Shown: positions 39,005 to 50,187 of the stretch, piece by piece | Layout: each line of letters starts with the position of its first letter | How positions within the stretch are numbered: position 1 is the stretch's first letter | Assembly: GCF_009727955.1 (NCBI RefSeq) | Contig: NZ_WOBR01000016.1 | Coordinates: 29,994 to 93,993 of the forward strand | Source of the DNA: Aliivibrio fischeri | GTDB lineage: Bacteria > Pseudomonadota > Gammaproteobacteria > Enterobacterales > Vibrionaceae | Reading direction: 5' to 3' | DNA length: 64,000 bases | Program-made: the position numbers and the translations under genes | The notes under the pieces: generated by a model | What the model was told of the DNA's origin: nothing | The model's database searches: none | What the model saw: only the letters and a program-made list of their open reading frames with translations

Positions 39005-39742
39005 TTAAGATGATTTCAATGTTTTATAATCTGGTAGCTTTCTTGTTGGATCATAAATAGAAAACATCATCTCTTGTGCTTCAGGATAAAAATCACAAGG
39101 TACAAAAATAGAGCGAACCCAGTCCGATTTAGGATGGTAAAAGCTCAATTCAGCCGCATGCAACTCCAAACGAGAAGAGAAATTTTTCGCTTCCTCACTC
39201 GCATAAAACTCATCTCCGACAATCGGATGCCCTATTGATAGCATATGTACACGTAATTGATGAGAGCGCCCAGTAATCGGTAACAACCGAACAATCGTCG
39301 TTTTCTCTTCACGTCTTACAACTTGATAGCGAGTTTGAGAAGGTTTGCCATGCTCAAAACAGACTTTCTGTTTTGGCCTATTCTCCCAGTCACAAATTAA
39401 AGGTAAATCAATTTCACCTTCATCTTGCTCAATGTTTCCCCATACTCGCGCATAATAAATTTTATGCGTTAGACGGTACTGAAACTGTTTCTTTAAATGA
39501 CGTTCGCTGTATTTATTCATCGCAAACAACATTAACCCTGACGTAGACATATCTAAACGATGTACAACTTGAATATCAGGGAATTCAACCTTTAAACGGC
39601 TCCACATACTATCGTAATGCTCAGGAGCTCGGCCAGGTACAGATAATAAACCAGATGGCTTGTTTACCACCAAAATAGATTCGTCTTGATAAACAATGTC
39701 TATCCACGGATCTTGGGGTGGTAAATATTCCAGCATTGCCAT
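39005..39742 (-). CDS. rluA: Dual-specificity pseudouridine synthase RluA
   Basis: Modifies U746 in 23S rRNA and U32 in several tRNAs in E. coli. The 245-residue form starting MAMLEYLPPQDPW at 39742 puts the catalytic aspartate of HRLDMSTSG at residue 64, exactly the E. coli position. KPITGRSHQLRVH-like segment (LLPITGRSHQLRVHM) and PLICDWENRPKQKVCFE match RluA, not RluC/D. A longer start at 39763 would run into a hairpin between this gene and rapA, so it is not used. It follows rapA, as in E. coli. Confidence 0.93.
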   Translation of the reverse strand: MAMLEYLPPQDPWIDIVYQDESILVVNKPSGLLSVPGRAPEHYDSMWSRLKVEFPDIQVVHRLDMSTSGLMLFAMNKYSERHLKKQFQYRLTHKIYYARVWGNIEQDEGEIDLPLICDWENRPKQKVCFEHGKPSQTRYQVVRREEKTTIVRLLPITGRSHQLRVHMLSIGHPIVGDEFYASEEAKNFSSRLELHAAELSFYHPKSDWVRSIFVPCDFYPEAQEMMFSIYDPTRKLPDYKTLKSS

Positions 39743-39760
39743 GCTTATACTCACTATAGG

Positions 39761-39797
39761 CATGCTCTCTGAAACATACCATTATTCAGAGAGCATG
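39761..39797. other. 13-bp hairpin between rapA and rluA
   Basis: CATGCTCTCTGAA and TTCAGAGAGCATG form a perfect 13-bp stem with an 11-base loop, 8 bp past the rapA stop. No T run follows, so it looks more like a stabilising or RNase-processing stem than a terminator. Confidence 0.65.
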
Positions 39798-39804
39798 ATG
39801 TTAC

Positions 39805-42714
39805 TTAATTATGGCTCACTACAATTAGACGTAATGAATCTAACTGAACTTGTGCTTTACCAATATAACCAGATAGTTCGCTCATTTGAGTTTCAATTTG
39901 AGTTAACTCTTCATCACGAATATTTGGGTTGACTGCCTTCAAAGCTTGTAAACGTTCAAGCTCTGAATTAAGTGCTGCTTTCATCTCTTTTTCAGCATCA
40001 GTGCGAACGCTTTCTAAACGCTCTTCCATGCTAATTTCCGCTTTATCGATTAATCCATGGATCTCTTTTTGAACCGAATTAACTAACTTACTCGCCATAT
40101 GACGATTAACTGGGCTTAACTGACGGTTAAAGCTTTCAAATTCAACCTGAGCAGAAAGATCATTACCTTTACCATCCATCATGATGCGAATAGGTGTTTT
40201 AGGTAAGAAGCGAGCAATACCACTCTGTTTAGGAGCTTGTGCATCTACTACATAAACCAGTTCTAATAATAAAGTGCCTGCTGGTAATGCTTTATTCTTC
40301 AATAAAGAAACCGCTGTTGCCCCTACACCTTCGGTTAAAACAAGATCAATACCACCTTGAATCATTGGGTGTTCCCAACTGATCAAGTTCATGTCTTCAC
40401 GAGAAAGCGCTGTTTCACGGTCAAACGTAATTGTACAACCTTCATAAGGTAGACCAGGGTAACTTGATACCAACATGTTTTCTGCTGGGGTGACAACAAT
40501 GGCATTTTCACCTTTATCATCTTGGTTTAAACCAATGGTATCGAATAGGTTTAATGCAAAATTAACAAGATTTGTATCGCCGTCTGTTGCCGCAATTTGC
40601 TCTGCAATTTCTTTCGCTTTATCGCCACCATTAGAATGTACTTCTAATAAACGGTCACGGCCTTGCTCTAATTGTGCTTTTAACGCTTTATTTAATGCAG
40701 CCGACTCTTCAATCAACGACTCTAAACCATCAGATTTACCTGTTGCTAAGATAGCAATAATTGCATCAGCAAATTTGTCATAAACAGCACGACCTGTTGG
40801 ACAAGTTTCGCCAAAGGCATTCAAACCTTCATCAAACCAACGAGCAAGCAATTCTTGAGATGTACCTTGTAAATAAGGAACATGAATTTCAATATCGCGT
40901 TTTTGACCAATACGATCCAAACGGCCAATACGTTGCTCAAGTAAATCAGGGTTAAACGGTAAATCAAACATGACAAGTTGATTAGCAAACTGGAAGTTAC
41001 GACCTTCAGAACCAATCTCAGAACAAATCAATACTTGTGCTCCGCCTTCTTCTTGTGCGAAGTAAGCAGCCGCTTTATCACGTTCAATAATTGACATACC
41101 TTCATGGAAAACCGTACCACGAATGCCTTCACGCTCACGCAATGCTTGCTCAAGTTGTAATGCAGTTGAAGCACGAGATGCAATAATAAGCACTTTCTCA
41201 TTACGATTTTCTTTAAGCAGTTCTAGCAACCAGTTAACACGGGGATCAAACTGCCACCACGTCGCACTATCACCTTCGAACTCTTGGAAAATCTCTTCAG
41301 GGTAAAGCATTTTCATTGCACGAGCTTCATCCGTCATGCGTCCACCCATCATGGTTGCAACACGCATAGATGTAGCGTATTGAGATGGTAAAGGCATTGG
41401 CATTAAATTAAGGTTACGCTGTGGGAAACCTTTAATAGCTGCGCGAGTATTACGGAATAACACACGACCTGTACCATGACGGTCCATTAAATTATCCACT
41501 AACTCTTGGCGAGCTTGTGCTTGTTCATCTTCTGCTGCTGATGATTCAATAATTCTAAACAGCGGCTCTACATCTTGCTCAGAAAGCAGTTCAGTAATAC
41601 GGTTTTTCGCATCATTTGATAGTTTTTCACCGCTCATTAATGCCGTTACTGCATCAGCCACAGGTTGATATTGACGTTCTTCTTCTACGAATGCGTCATA
41701 ATCATAAAAACGATCAGGATCTAATAGACGTAAACGAGCAAAGTGACTTTCATGACCTAATTGCTCAGGTGTCGCTGTTAGCAGTAATACTCCTGGCGTT
41801 TCTTCTGCAATCGCTTCGATAACTTGATATTCACGACTAGGCTTAGTCTGATTCCACTCTAAGTGATGCGCTTCATCAACAACTAGCAAATCCCAATCGG
41901 CTTCAACGACTTGCTCAAAACGACGCTTACTCTTACGAATAAAGTCTAAAGAACATAAAACAAATTGTGCGGTATCAAATGGGTTTTCAGAATCGGCATA
42001 AGCTTCAACACAACGCTCTTCATCAAAAATAGAAAAATGAAGATTAAAACGACGCATCATTTCAACTAACCACTGATGTTGTAATGTTTCAGGTACAACA
42101 ATCAATACGCGCTCAGCACGACCAGAAAGCACCTGTTGGTGAATGATCATACCCGCTTCAATGGTTTTACCTAAGCCCACTTCATCGGCTAATAAAACAC
42201 GTGGGGCATAACGACGGCCCACTTCATGAGCAATGAATAATTGGTGAGGGATCAATCCTGCACGCATGCCACATAAACCGCGCATCGGGCTTTTATGTTG
42301 TTCATATTGGTTTTGAAGCGCACGGAAACGCAAAGCAAATCGATCCATACGATCAATTTGACCTGCAAATAATTTATCTTGAGGTTTATTAAAACGGATT
42401 TGATGACTCAATAACGTCTCACGAAGTACCACATTGGCTTCGTCAGTATCAACTCGAGTACCGATATAAGTTAATAAACCGCCTTCTTCAATAACGTCTT
42501 CAACATCAAGTGACCAGCCCTCATGGCTTTCAATGGTATCTCCCTTATTGAACATCACTCGGGTAACGGGTGCATCGTGTTTTGCGTATAAACGGTTTTC
42601 TTCTGATGCAGCAAAAAGTAATGATACGGTTCTGTCATCAACAGCCACTACCGTACCCAAACCTAAATCACTTTCTGTATCACTGATCCAACGTTGTCCC
42701 AAAGCAAATGACAT
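39805..42714 (-). CDS. rapA: RNA polymerase-associated protein RapA (HepA)
   Basis: SWI2/SNF2-type ATPase that binds RNA polymerase and helps recycle it. 969 residues from [20 protein letters not shown], very close to E. coli length and N-terminus. The helicase core shows [15 protein letters not shown] (Walker A), [10 protein letters not shown] (DEAH box), [10 protein letters not shown] and, in the second lobe, [17 protein letters not shown] with DRIGQ. The start at 42714 has GAGGTG upstream; the six-codon extension is not used. Part of rapA-rluA. Confidence 0.96.
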   Translation of the reverse strand: MSFALGQRWISDTESDLGLGTVVAVDDRTVSLLFAASEENRLYAKHDAPVTRVMFNKGDTIESHEGWSLDVEDVIEEGGLLTYIGTRVDTDEANVVLRETLLSHQIRFNKPQDKLFAGQIDRMDRFALRFRALQNQYEQHKSPMRGLCGMRAGLIPHQLFIAHEVGRRYAPRVLLADEVGLGKTIEAGMIIHQQVLSGRAERVLIVVPETLQHQWLVEMMRRFNLHFSIFDEERCVEAYADSENPFDTAQFVLCSLDFIRKSKRRFEQVVEADWDLLVVDEAHHLEWNQTKPSREYQVIEAIAEETPGVLLLTATPEQLGHESHFARLRLLDPDRFYDYDAFVEEERQYQPVADAVTALMSGEKLSNDAKNRITELLSEQDVEPLFRIIESSAAEDEQAQARQELVDNLMDRHGTGRVLFRNTRAAIKGFPQRNLNLMPMPLPSQYATSMRVATMMGGRMTDEARAMKMLYPEEIFQEFEGDSATWWQFDPRVNWLLELLKENRNEKVLIIASRASTALQLEQALREREGIRGTVFHEGMSIIERDKAAAYFAQEEGGAQVLICSEIGSEGRNFQFANQLVMFDLPFNPDLLEQRIGRLDRIGQKRDIEIHVPYLQGTSQELLARWFDEGLNAFGETCPTGRAVYDKFADAIIAILATGKSDGLESLIEESAALNKALKAQLEQGRDRLLEVHSNGGDKAKEIAEQIAATDGDTNLVNFALNLFDTIGLNQDDKGENAIVVTPAENMLVSSYPGLPYEGCTITFDRETALSREDMNLISWEHPMIQGGIDLVLTEGVGATAVSLLKNKALPAGTLLLELVYVVDAQAPKQSGIARFLPKTPIRIMMDGKGNDLSAQVEFESFNRQLSPVNRHMASKLVNSVQKEIHGLIDKAEISMEERLESVRTDAEKEMKAALNSELERLQALKAVNPNIRDEELTQIETQMSELSGYIGKAQVQLDSLRLIVVSHN

Positions 42715-42861
42715 AGTGGTAACGCACCTCAAAATTAATTTGTTTTATAAGATATGGAATGAGAATTTTTTCGAAAGCCAAGAATAGACAACCCGCAAAG
42801 GTTAAGGCTCAAAAGGGCGCTAATGTTACTGTATGAGAGCACTCAGGTCACGCCAATTTAC

Positions 42862-42899
42862 TATAAAAATGAGTGTAGTCGATTATACGCATTTTTATA
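42862..42899. other. Inverted repeat between thiQ and rapA
   Basis: TATAAAAATG and CATTTTTATA are exact 10-bp complements around 18 bp. Too A+T-rich for a strong terminator; could end thiQ transcripts or be part of the rapA promoter. Confidence 0.4.
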
Positions 42900-42907
42900 A
42901 ACAAAGT

Positions 42908-43612
42908 TTACTTTACCGCTTGTAAATATTGCGTTAATTCTGGTGGATTTTCTTGAGTAAGCAAACCAGAAATACGTCCATGACTCAGCACTTTTTGCTG
43001 GCAAATAAAAGCATAATGAGAAGCAAGGGCTTTTGCATCTTGTAAACTGTGCGTCACCATTAAAACGGTTAATTTTTCACTCTCTATCAACGCCTGAATT
43101 AACACAATCATTTCTTCCCTTAAGATAGGGTCAAGCGCTGAAAATGGCTCATCCAATAATAAAACAGGTTTTTGCTGAACTAAGCATCGAGCTAAGGCTA
43201 CTCGTTGCTTTTGTCCTCCAGATAACTGCTCAGGCAGACGTTGCAGCAAATCATCAACCCCTACTTGATGAGCTGCATCATTAATTCGTTTTTTATCTTT
43301 CTCATTTAAACGTAAATTAGACTTAATACCCAAGCCAATATTCTCAGCAACAGATAAATGAGCAAAAAGGTTATGCTCTTGAAATAACATCGATAAAGGA
43401 CGTTGATGAGGCGCTAATGAAAGCAGTGATTCGTTCTTTATTGTGATATCACCACTTTCAGGTTCAATAAAACCAGCTAATAAGCTCAATAAGGTACTTT
43501 TACCTGCCCCGCTAGGCCCTAAAATAGCAACAACGCTTCCCTGCTCTACATTCAAATCGAACTCAAACAAATCAGTATAATAACGATATTTCACATCAGA
43601 AAAACGCAGCAT
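42908..43612 (-). CDS. thiQ: Thiamine ABC transporter ATP-binding protein
   Basis: ATPase of the ThiBPQ thiamine/TPP importer. 234 residues. Walker A is GPSGAGKSTLL, the signature is LSGGQKQRVALARCL, and Walker B is PVLLLDEPFSALD. The start at 43612 (MLRFSDVKYRYYTDLF) is the ATG that overlaps the thiP stop (TAATG); 11 residues upstream that also read open are not used. It is the last gene of the riboswitch-controlled thiBPQ operon. Confidence 0.94.
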   Translation of the reverse strand: MLRFSDVKYRYYTDLFEFDLNVEQGSVVAILGPSGAGKSTLLSLLAGFIEPESGDITIKNESLLSLAPHQRPLSMLFQEHNLFAHLSVAENIGLGIKSNLRLNEKDKKRINDAAHQVGVDDLLQRLPEQLSGGQKQRVALARCLVQQKPVLLLDEPFSALDPILREEMIVLIQALIESEKLTVLMVTHSLQDAKALASHYAFICQQKVLSHGRISGLLTQENPPELTQYLQAVK

Positions 43613-45216
43613 TACTGTTTCCTTTTCTTTGATAAAAATAGCCATTCAACAACAGCAAACACACCGACACTCAATAGCAAAAGACTCAATGAAATAACCG
43701 CTGCCGCTTCCATCTGATAACTGCCAAGCAATTGAAATAAATAGAGTGGTAGTGTTCTAAAATCTTGACTGCCAAACAGAGCAATCGCACTTAAATCACC
43801 AACAGACATAATAAAAGCAATAGAGAAAGCATGAGCAAAAGGTTTTCTTAATGCTTTCCATTCAATCACTCTAAACCGTGATAATCCGTACAATCCTAAA
43901 CTTGCACACAATAAATGATATTGTTGCGCAATATGCAGCAAAGGTTGAGCTAACGTTTTTATTACGTAAGGTGATGCCATTAATGCATTGACTAAGATGA
44001 CAATCCAAATAGCGATACTAAAGACATCGGTTATGTTTCTTAATAATAAAAAAAGACCTGTACTGATCACCAACCCCGGCGTGACTAAAATCATCACACC
44101 AATCAGATCTAACTTATCTGCTAATAATCTTTTTTGTTTTAAACGTAAAGCTCGAGTTGTATGTAAAAGTAGAACACCAAGAAGTAATGCAATCACTGCG
44201 GCACCAAAAGCCACAATTAAAGAGTTAATTAATGCTGACCAAAACTCCGATGACGTGATGACAACAAATAATTGTGAATTAAGCCCACTAAGGACAACCA
44301 TAAATAAGGGCGGTAACATAAAAAGCCCTAAAACCGTTATCCACGCCCAGTCCCACCATTTTGCCCTATTGGTATCTTGATATAAAACCACCTGTGATAA
44401 CGATGCTGAATCAACAGAAACTGATTTTGAGAATCGTTGAATACACAATGATAATAATCCGCATAATAACATTTGCCATAAAGCCAAAATAGCACCTGAC
44501 TGCAAATCAAAATCAAACTTAATTGCTTGGTATATTGCTAACTCTATTGTTGTGGATTTAGGGCCACCACCTAGTGCCATTACGGTAGCGAAACTCGTAA
44601 AGCAAAGCATAAATACCAACCCTGCGACATGTGGCAATTGCTGTTTTATTCTTGGCCATGCAACAAGACGAAATTTACTCCATCCCATTAATCCAAGGTG
44701 CGCAGATAACTGATGTTGCTCAATAGAAATAGAATCTAAGGATTGTAATAAGAGGCGCGTTGCAAAAGGGAAATTAAAAAAAACATGAGCTAATAAAATA
44801 CCATTTAGACCATAAATCGAAAATGGCAAAGAAGATCCAAACCAAGTAAAGACATCAGCAATTAATCCACTATTTCCATAAATAGCCAATAAACCAAAAA
44901 CACCAACAAGCACAGGTAATACTAATGTAGTTGCACAGAGTTTTAGCAGTAATCCACGCCCTATAAATTGACGGCGAGATAAAGCGTAGGCTGTTGGTAT
45001 AGCTAAACCAACGCTGATTATTGTTGATAAAAATGCTTGATATAAACTAAATTGAGTAATGTAACGGTAATAAGGGTCAGACCAAATAATACGTAAATCT
45101 AAACTCGGTGATTCAATTAAAAGTGCACTAATTGCACCACCAACAAAGCAGAGAATAGTTGCCGCAACGATATAACCGATGAAAGGCGTAGAATTAAATA
45201 GAGTTCGAGATTTCAT
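43612..45216 (-). CDS. thiP: Thiamine ABC transporter permease
   Basis: 534-residue inner-membrane protein with two tandem binding-protein-dependent transport domains (about 12 membrane segments), each with an EAA-like loop; the first is around QHQLSAHLGLMGWSKFRL, and the second around QQYHLLCASLGLYGLSRFRV. It forms the channel for thiamine carried by ThiB. The gene lies between thiB (42 bp) and thiQ (overlapping by one base), in the usual thiBPQ order. Confidence 0.94.
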   Translation of the reverse strand: MKSRTLFNSTPFIGYIVAATILCFVGGAISALLIESPSLDLRIIWSDPYYRYITQFSLYQAFLSTIISVGLAIPTAYALSRRQFIGRGLLLKLCATTLVLPVLVGVFGLLAIYGNSGLIADVFTWFGSSLPFSIYGLNGILLAHVFFNFPFATRLLLQSLDSISIEQHQLSAHLGLMGWSKFRLVAWPRIKQQLPHVAGLVFMLCFTSFATVMALGGGPKSTTIELAIYQAIKFDFDLQSGAILALWQMLLCGLLSLCIQRFSKSVSVDSASLSQVVLYQDTNRAKWWDWAWITVLGLFMLPPLFMVVLSGLNSQLFVVITSSEFWSALINSLIVAFGAAVIALLLGVLLLHTTRALRLKQKRLLADKLDLIGVMILVTPGLVISTGLFLLLRNITDVFSIAIWIVILVNALMASPYVIKTLAQPLLHIAQQYHLLCASLGLYGLSRFRVIEWKALRKPFAHAFSIAFIMSVGDLSAIALFGSQDFRTLPLYLFQLLGSYQMEAAAVISLSLLLLSVGVFAVVEWLFLSKKRKQ

Positions 45217-45258
45217 GAAATAAGATAAAGGAGCACTATTGGCTCCTTATTACACCAA

Positions 45259-46275
45259 TTAAAAAGTTAATGCATGTTGCCATTCACGGATCCAAGATTT
45301 TCGCTTTTGTGCGATATCTTCAGAGCTGAATGATAATGCTTTATTAGGAACCGTCAGTGTTTCAAATCCTTTTGGTAACTCAATTTGAGTGACTGGATAC
45401 ATCCAATTCCCTGTTGGCATCGCAGATTGAAACTCATCACTTAATATGAATGCTAAAAACTCATCGGCAAGTTTATTGTGTTTTGTTGATTTCACTTTTG
45501 CAGCTACCTCAACTTGAGTGTAATGACCTTCTGAAAAATTAGCGGCTGCAAATCGTTGATCATTTTCAGCAATAATATGATAAGCAGGTGATGTTGTATA
45601 AGATAAAACGAGATCCGACTCCCCCTCTAAAAACATACTATAAGCCTCTGACCAACCTTTTGTTACCGTCACTGTTTTTTTAGATAATTGCTTCCATGCT
45701 TGAGCTGCGTCGTCACCATATACGGACTTCATCCAGAGCAATAAACCTTGTCCCGGTGTTGAAGTTCGAGGGTCTTGGTAAATCACTTTTAAATCATCAC
45801 GCTGTTCAACCAATTCTTTTAGACTCTTTGGAGGATTGGGCACTTTCTCTTTATTATAAACAAAAGCGAAATAACCAAAATCATAAGGAATAAACGTTGT
45901 ATCATTCCATCCATTAGGTAAATTTACCGAACTTGTATCTATTTGATGTTGAGCGAGTAACCCAGTTTTTTTCGCTTCCGCCATTAAGTTATTATCTAAA
46001 CCCAATACAATATCGGCTTTAGCGTTCTTTCCTTCAAGACGTAGACGATTCAAAATTGATACGCCATCATCTAATGCAACCAGTTCTAAATTACAGCCAC
46101 ATTTAGCTTCAAATGCCGCTTCAACCTTAGGTCCTGGGCCCCAATCCGCTGCAAATGAATCATAAGTGTATACCGTTAGTGTTTCTGATGCGGATACAGA
46201 AAAAGAAGAGATGCTTGCTAATGCAATAGCGAGAGATAGTTTTTTAACTGGAAGTGAAGTTACTGTTGTTTTCAT
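45259..46275 (-). CDS. thiB: Thiamine/TPP periplasmic binding protein
   Basis: Binding protein of the thiamine importer; also called TbpA. 338 residues, with a signal peptide ending about residue 30 (ISSFSVSASE). The mature start LTVYTYDSFAADWGPG is characteristic. The start is the ATG at 46275; an upstream 10-residue extension is open but unlikely. Two cysteines (KCGC) lie near residues 60-62. It is the first gene after a TPP riboswitch, so it is repressed when thiamine pyrophosphate is abundant. Confidence 0.95.
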   Translation of the reverse strand: MKTTVTSLPVKKLSLAIALASISSFSVSASETLTVYTYDSFAADWGPGPKVEAAFEAKCGCNLELVALDDGVSILNRLRLEGKNAKADIVLGLDNNLMAEAKKTGLLAQHQIDTSSVNLPNGWNDTTFIPYDFGYFAFVYNKEKVPNPPKSLKELVEQRDDLKVIYQDPRTSTPGQGLLLWMKSVYGDDAAQAWKQLSKKTVTVTKGWSEAYSMFLEGESDLVLSYTTSPAYHIIAENDQRFAAANFSEGHYTQVEVAAKVKSTKHNKLADEFLAFILSDEFQSAMPTGNWMYPVTQIELPKGFETLTVPNKALSFSSEDIAQKRKSWIREWQHALTF

Positions 46276-46334
46276 TATGCGCTCTTTCGTCCTTTTGAGC
46301 GGCACAGGGTAGAGTTGAAATACTCATAGGAGAA

Positions 46335-46436
46335 TGTCATCTCAATTCCTACGCCAGCATTATCTGGTTCAGGTTATACGGGTTTAAATGAACATTATCC
46401 AATCTTCATTAATCTCAGCCAAAGCTCCCCGATGAG
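46335..46436 (-). ncRNA. TPP riboswitch (THI element) before thiBPQ
   Basis: Read on the minus strand, the conserved elements appear in order: GGGGAGC, GGCTGAGATTAA, ACCCGTATAACCTGAACC and AGATAATGCTGGCGTAGGAA. These are the P2, P3 and P4/P5 core of the TPP aptamer. The aptamer ends about 60 bp before thiB. No terminator T run follows, so control of translation is the more likely mode (inference). Confidence 0.95.
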
Positions 46437-46489
46437 AAGTCATATTGTAAGTGTGAATAGCTTAATGAGCCAGAGCTTTTATTGTACAG

Positions 46490-47107
46490 CTATCGATGAT
46501 CATAACCCCAGCGAGGTACAAGCCCTTGCTCCACACCTAAATGATCCAAAATCCTTGCTACCATGAAATCAATTAAATCTTCAATAGATTTTGGTTGATG
46601 ATAAAAACCTGGGGCTGCTGGCATAATTGTCGCACCTATTTGCGACAGCTTAAGCATATTCTCTAAATGTAATGTTGAGAACGGAGTCTCTCGAACGACA
46701 AGAATCAGCTGACCACGTTCTTTTAGAACAACATCAGCCGCTCTTTCAATTAAATTATCGGAGATACCATGAGCAATAGAAGCAACACTACCAGCTGAGC
46801 ATGGACAGACAATCATTTGTTTAGGTGCTGCAGATCCAGAGGCAACAGGAGAAAACCAGTCCTCTTTGCCACAAACAGTTAGCTTATCTGCATTACAACC
46901 TAAATGTTCAACTAATGCTGCTTTCATCGCATCAGGTCCACTTGGTAATTTCAAATCATGCTCTGTTGCCATTACAACTCTAGCAGCAGAAGAAATAAGA
47001 AAATACACGTGATAATCAGCAGCAAGTAAACACTCTAGCAAACGCAACCCATAAGGCGCCCCTGAAGCACCTGTCATAGCTAACGTAATTGCTTTTTGTT
47101 TACTCAT
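46490..47107 (-). CDS. ubiX: Flavin prenyltransferase UbiX
   Basis: Makes the prenylated FMN cofactor for UbiD-type decarboxylases in ubiquinone synthesis. 205 residues, full length. The fold starts [48 protein letters not shown] and the [19 protein letters not shown] segment are typical of UbiX/Pad1. It starts 2 bp after mpl ends, so the two are probably co-transcribed. The Pad1 orthologue is possible but UbiX is preferred in this lineage. Confidence 0.93.
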   Translation of the reverse strand: MSKQKAITLAMTGASGAPYGLRLLECLLAADYHVYFLISSAARVVMATEHDLKLPSGPDAMKAALVEHLGCNADKLTVCGKEDWFSPVASGSAAPKQMIVCPCSAGSVASIAHGISDNLIERAADVVLKERGQLILVVRETPFSTLHLENMLKLSQIGATIMPAAPGFYHQPKSIEDLIDFMVARILDHLGVEQGLVPRWGYDHR

Positions 47108-47109
47108 GT

Positions 47110-48489
47110 TTAATCCACCATTTCAATATGTTTTACTGCATCGCCTAAACGTGAAAGCAATTTACCGTGAATACCTTCAAAACCACCATTACTCATTACT
47201 AAGATTTGATCGCCAGGTTGCGCTTCATTCACGATCATATCAACGAATGCATCAATGTTATTATGCGTGTGAGCAGGTTGAGTACATTGTTGTGCAACGT
47301 CATCAACAGACCATGAGATATTATCTGGTTGATACAGATAAACTGAATCTGCCGCGTGCAGTGAAGCCGCTAATGTATCTTTATGAACACCGAGTTTCAT
47401 TGTGCTTGAACGAGGTTCTAATACGGCAATAATTTTTTTATCACCCACTTTATTACGTAGGCCATTTAATGTTAGATCAATGGCTGTTGGGTGATGAGCA
47501 AAGTCGTCATAAACCGTCACACCATTCACTTCACCTTTCAACTCAAGACGACGTTTAGTATTAATAAATTTACCTAAAGCTTCACAAGCTAAATCGGGAG
47601 TAACACCCACGTGGCGTGCAGAAGCGACGACCATAAGCGCATTACTTACATTATGATCACCAACTAAGTCCCAATTAACTTGTCCAACTTTTTCACCTTC
47701 AAAATAAACATCAAACTGACTACCATCTTTTTGAAGTTTAATGGCTTTCCATTGACCATCTTCACCTGTGAACTCTAATTCACTCCAACAGCCTTGCTCT
47801 AATACTTGCTCTAAAGGTTTATCTTGCTTAGGTGCAAAAATGCGACCAGTACTTGGAACCGTTCTGATTAAGTGATGGAATTGACGCTGAATCGCAGCCA
47901 AATCATCAAAAATATCGGCATGGTCAAACTCAAGATTGTTTAATACAAGCGTACGAGGACGATAATGCACAAACTTTGAACGCTTATCAAAAAAAGCACT
48001 GTCATATTCATCGGCTTCAACAACAAAGAACATGCTTTCGCCTAAGCGAGCTGACTCACCAAAATTTCCTAATACACCGCCAACTAAGAAGCCTGGCTTA
48101 TAACCACACTCTTCTAATACCCAAGCTAACATACTTGAGGTTGTGGTTTTACCGTGTGTACCAGCAACCGCCATCACCCAACGATCTTGCAATAAAAACT
48201 CTTGTAACCATTGAGGACCTGATGTGTATTTAAGATTCTTATCTAATACATATTCAACACATGGATTTCCACGACTCATGGCATTACCAATGACGACTAA
48301 ATCAGGTGCAGGGTCTAACTGGCTTGGATCAAAGCCTTCAATAATCTCAATGCCTTGAGATTCTAATAATGTGCTCATTGGTGGATAAACGTTAGCATCA
48401 CAACCAGTTACTTTATGTCCGAGTTGACGTGCTAGTGTTGCAGCGCCACCCATGAATGTTCCACAAATTCCAAGGATATGAATATGCAT
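47110..48489 (-). CDS. mpl: UDP-N-acetylmuramate tripeptide ligase Mpl (murein recycling)
   Basis: Attaches the recycled tripeptide L-Ala-gamma-D-Glu-meso-DAP to UDP-MurNAc. 459 residues in the Mur ligase fold: N-terminal [21 protein letters not shown]-binding [16 protein letters not shown], and the central [20 protein letters not shown] segment that separates Mpl from MurC. Mpl stands next to ubiX and divergent from fbp; in E. coli mpl and fbp are also neighbours. Confidence 0.95.
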   Translation of the reverse strand: MHIHILGICGTFMGGAATLARQLGHKVTGCDANVYPPMSTLLESQGIEIIEGFDPSQLDPAPDLVVIGNAMSRGNPCVEYVLDKNLKYTSGPQWLQEFLLQDRWVMAVAGTHGKTTTSSMLAWVLEECGYKPGFLVGGVLGNFGESARLGESMFFVVEADEYDSAFFDKRSKFVHYRPRTLVLNNLEFDHADIFDDLAAIQRQFHHLIRTVPSTGRIFAPKQDKPLEQVLEQGCWSELEFTGEDGQWKAIKLQKDGSQFDVYFEGEKVGQVNWDLVGDHNVSNALMVVASARHVGVTPDLACEALGKFINTKRRLELKGEVNGVTVYDDFAHHPTAIDLTLNGLRNKVGDKKIIAVLEPRSSTMKLGVHKDTLAASLHAADSVYLYQPDNISWSVDDVAQQCTQPAHTHNNIDAFVDMIVNEAQPGDQILVMSNGGFEGIHGKLLSRLGDAVKHIEMVD

Positions 48490-48673
48490 AATAAAAACCG
48501 TCTTATATTAAATTAAGTGAGCAACTTTTATACAAAGTTACTTCAATACTCTTAAAAAGTTCTATGCTATAGAATGAATTACAGCAAACAGTAACACAAC
48601 TATTATAAAAATAAATCAGTACCTGACCCGACTTCGCGTTGATATCTAATAACAGAGAATTAAAGGAATAACT

Positions 48674-49684
48674 ATGTCTGAAATAAGAACTTTAGGTGAG
48701 TTCATTGTTGCGAAACAACATGACTTCCCTCATGCCAGTGGAGAGCTCTCTTCATTAATCGGTTCAATAAAATTAGCAGCCAAAATTGTTAACCGTGAAA
48801 TTAATAAAGCAGGTTTAGTTGATATCACTGGTGCCTCTGGTGAAGAGAATATCCAAGGTGAACAGCAACAAAAATTAGATGTTTACGCTAACGATAAGTT
48901 TAAAGCAGCACTTGAAGCTCGTGACCAAGTGTGTGGTGTTGCTAGTGAAGAAGAAGATGAAGCGGTTGCTTTCAATAAAGAGCTTAATCAAAATGCAAAA
49001 TACGTTGTGTTGATGGATCCATTGGATGGATCTTCGAACATTGATGTGAATGTTTCTGTTGGAACTATTTTTTCTATTTACCGCCGAATTTCACCAATTG
49101 GAACACCCGCAACTGAAGAAGACTTCTTACAGCCGGGACACAAACAAGTCGCTGCTGGTTACATAATTTATGGCTCATCAACCATGCTTGTTTATACCAC
49201 AGGGAATGGTGTTCATGGTTTTACTTACGACCCTTCACTTGGTGTTTTCTGCTTATCCCACGAAAATATGCAAGTTCCAAAAAATGGCAACATCTACTCA
49301 ATAAATGAAGGTAACTACATTCGCTTTCCGGAAGGCATTAAGCAATATCTTAAATTTTGCCAAGAAAGTAAACCTGAAGATAATCGTCCCTATACCTCTC
49401 GATATATCGGTTCATTAGTTGCAGATTTCCATAGAAACCTTTTAAAAGGTGGTATTTATCTATACCCAAGTACTCAAGCTTACCCTAATGGAAAATTAAG
49501 ATTACTGTATGAATGTAATCCTATGGCAATGTTAATTGAAGAAGCGGGCGGCAAAGCGACAGATGGTGAACAACGTATCTTGGATATAAAACCAAGTGAA
49601 CTGCATCAACGTGTACCTTTCTTTGTTGGTTCAACAAATATGGTCGATAAAGTTCATGCGTTTTTAGATGAATGGCGAGATTAA
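48674..49684 (+). CDS. fbp: Fructose-1,6-bisphosphatase, class 1
   Basis: Gluconeogenic phosphatase, fructose 1,6-bisphosphate to fructose 6-phosphate. 336 residues, typical of class I. The Mg-binding motif [16 protein letters not shown] is at about residues 115-130; the substrate region [22 protein letters not shown] and the C-terminal [10 protein letters not shown] are seen. A AAAGGAATA site precedes the ATG. Divergent from mpl, convergent with the alpha operon. Confidence 0.97.
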   Translation: MSEIRTLGEFIVAKQHDFPHASGELSSLIGSIKLAAKIVNREINKAGLVDITGASGEENIQGEQQQKLDVYANDKFKAALEARDQVCGVASEEEDEAVAFNKELNQNAKYVVLMDPLDGSSNIDVNVSVGTIFSIYRRISPIGTPATEEDFLQPGHKQVAAGYIIYGSSTMLVYTTGNGVHGFTYDPSLGVFCLSHENMQVPKNGNIYSINEGNYIRFPEGIKQYLKFCQESKPEDNRPYTSRYIGSLVADFHRNLLKGGIYLYPSTQAYPNGKLRLLYECNPMAMLIEEAGGKATDGEQRILDIKPSELHQRVPFFVGSTNMVDKVHAFLDEWRD

Positions 49685-49722
49685 TTAATAAATTAGAACA
49701 GTAATTTATAATGTCCAAATAC

Positions 49723-49753
49723 AAAAAAACCGAGTCCTAAGACTCGGTTTTTT
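49723..49753. terminator. Bidirectional terminator between fbp and rplQ
   Basis: AAAACCGAGTC and GACTCGGTTTT form an 11-bp stem with a CTAA loop, with T on the plus side and A before it, so both convergent operons can end here. Confidence 0.92.
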
Positions 49754-49770
49754 CTTAAAGCTTATTCTGA

Positions 49771-50154
<384 letters not shown>

Positions 50155-50187
50155 CTAATCCTTCTAACTAGATAATTAGTGAACTGA

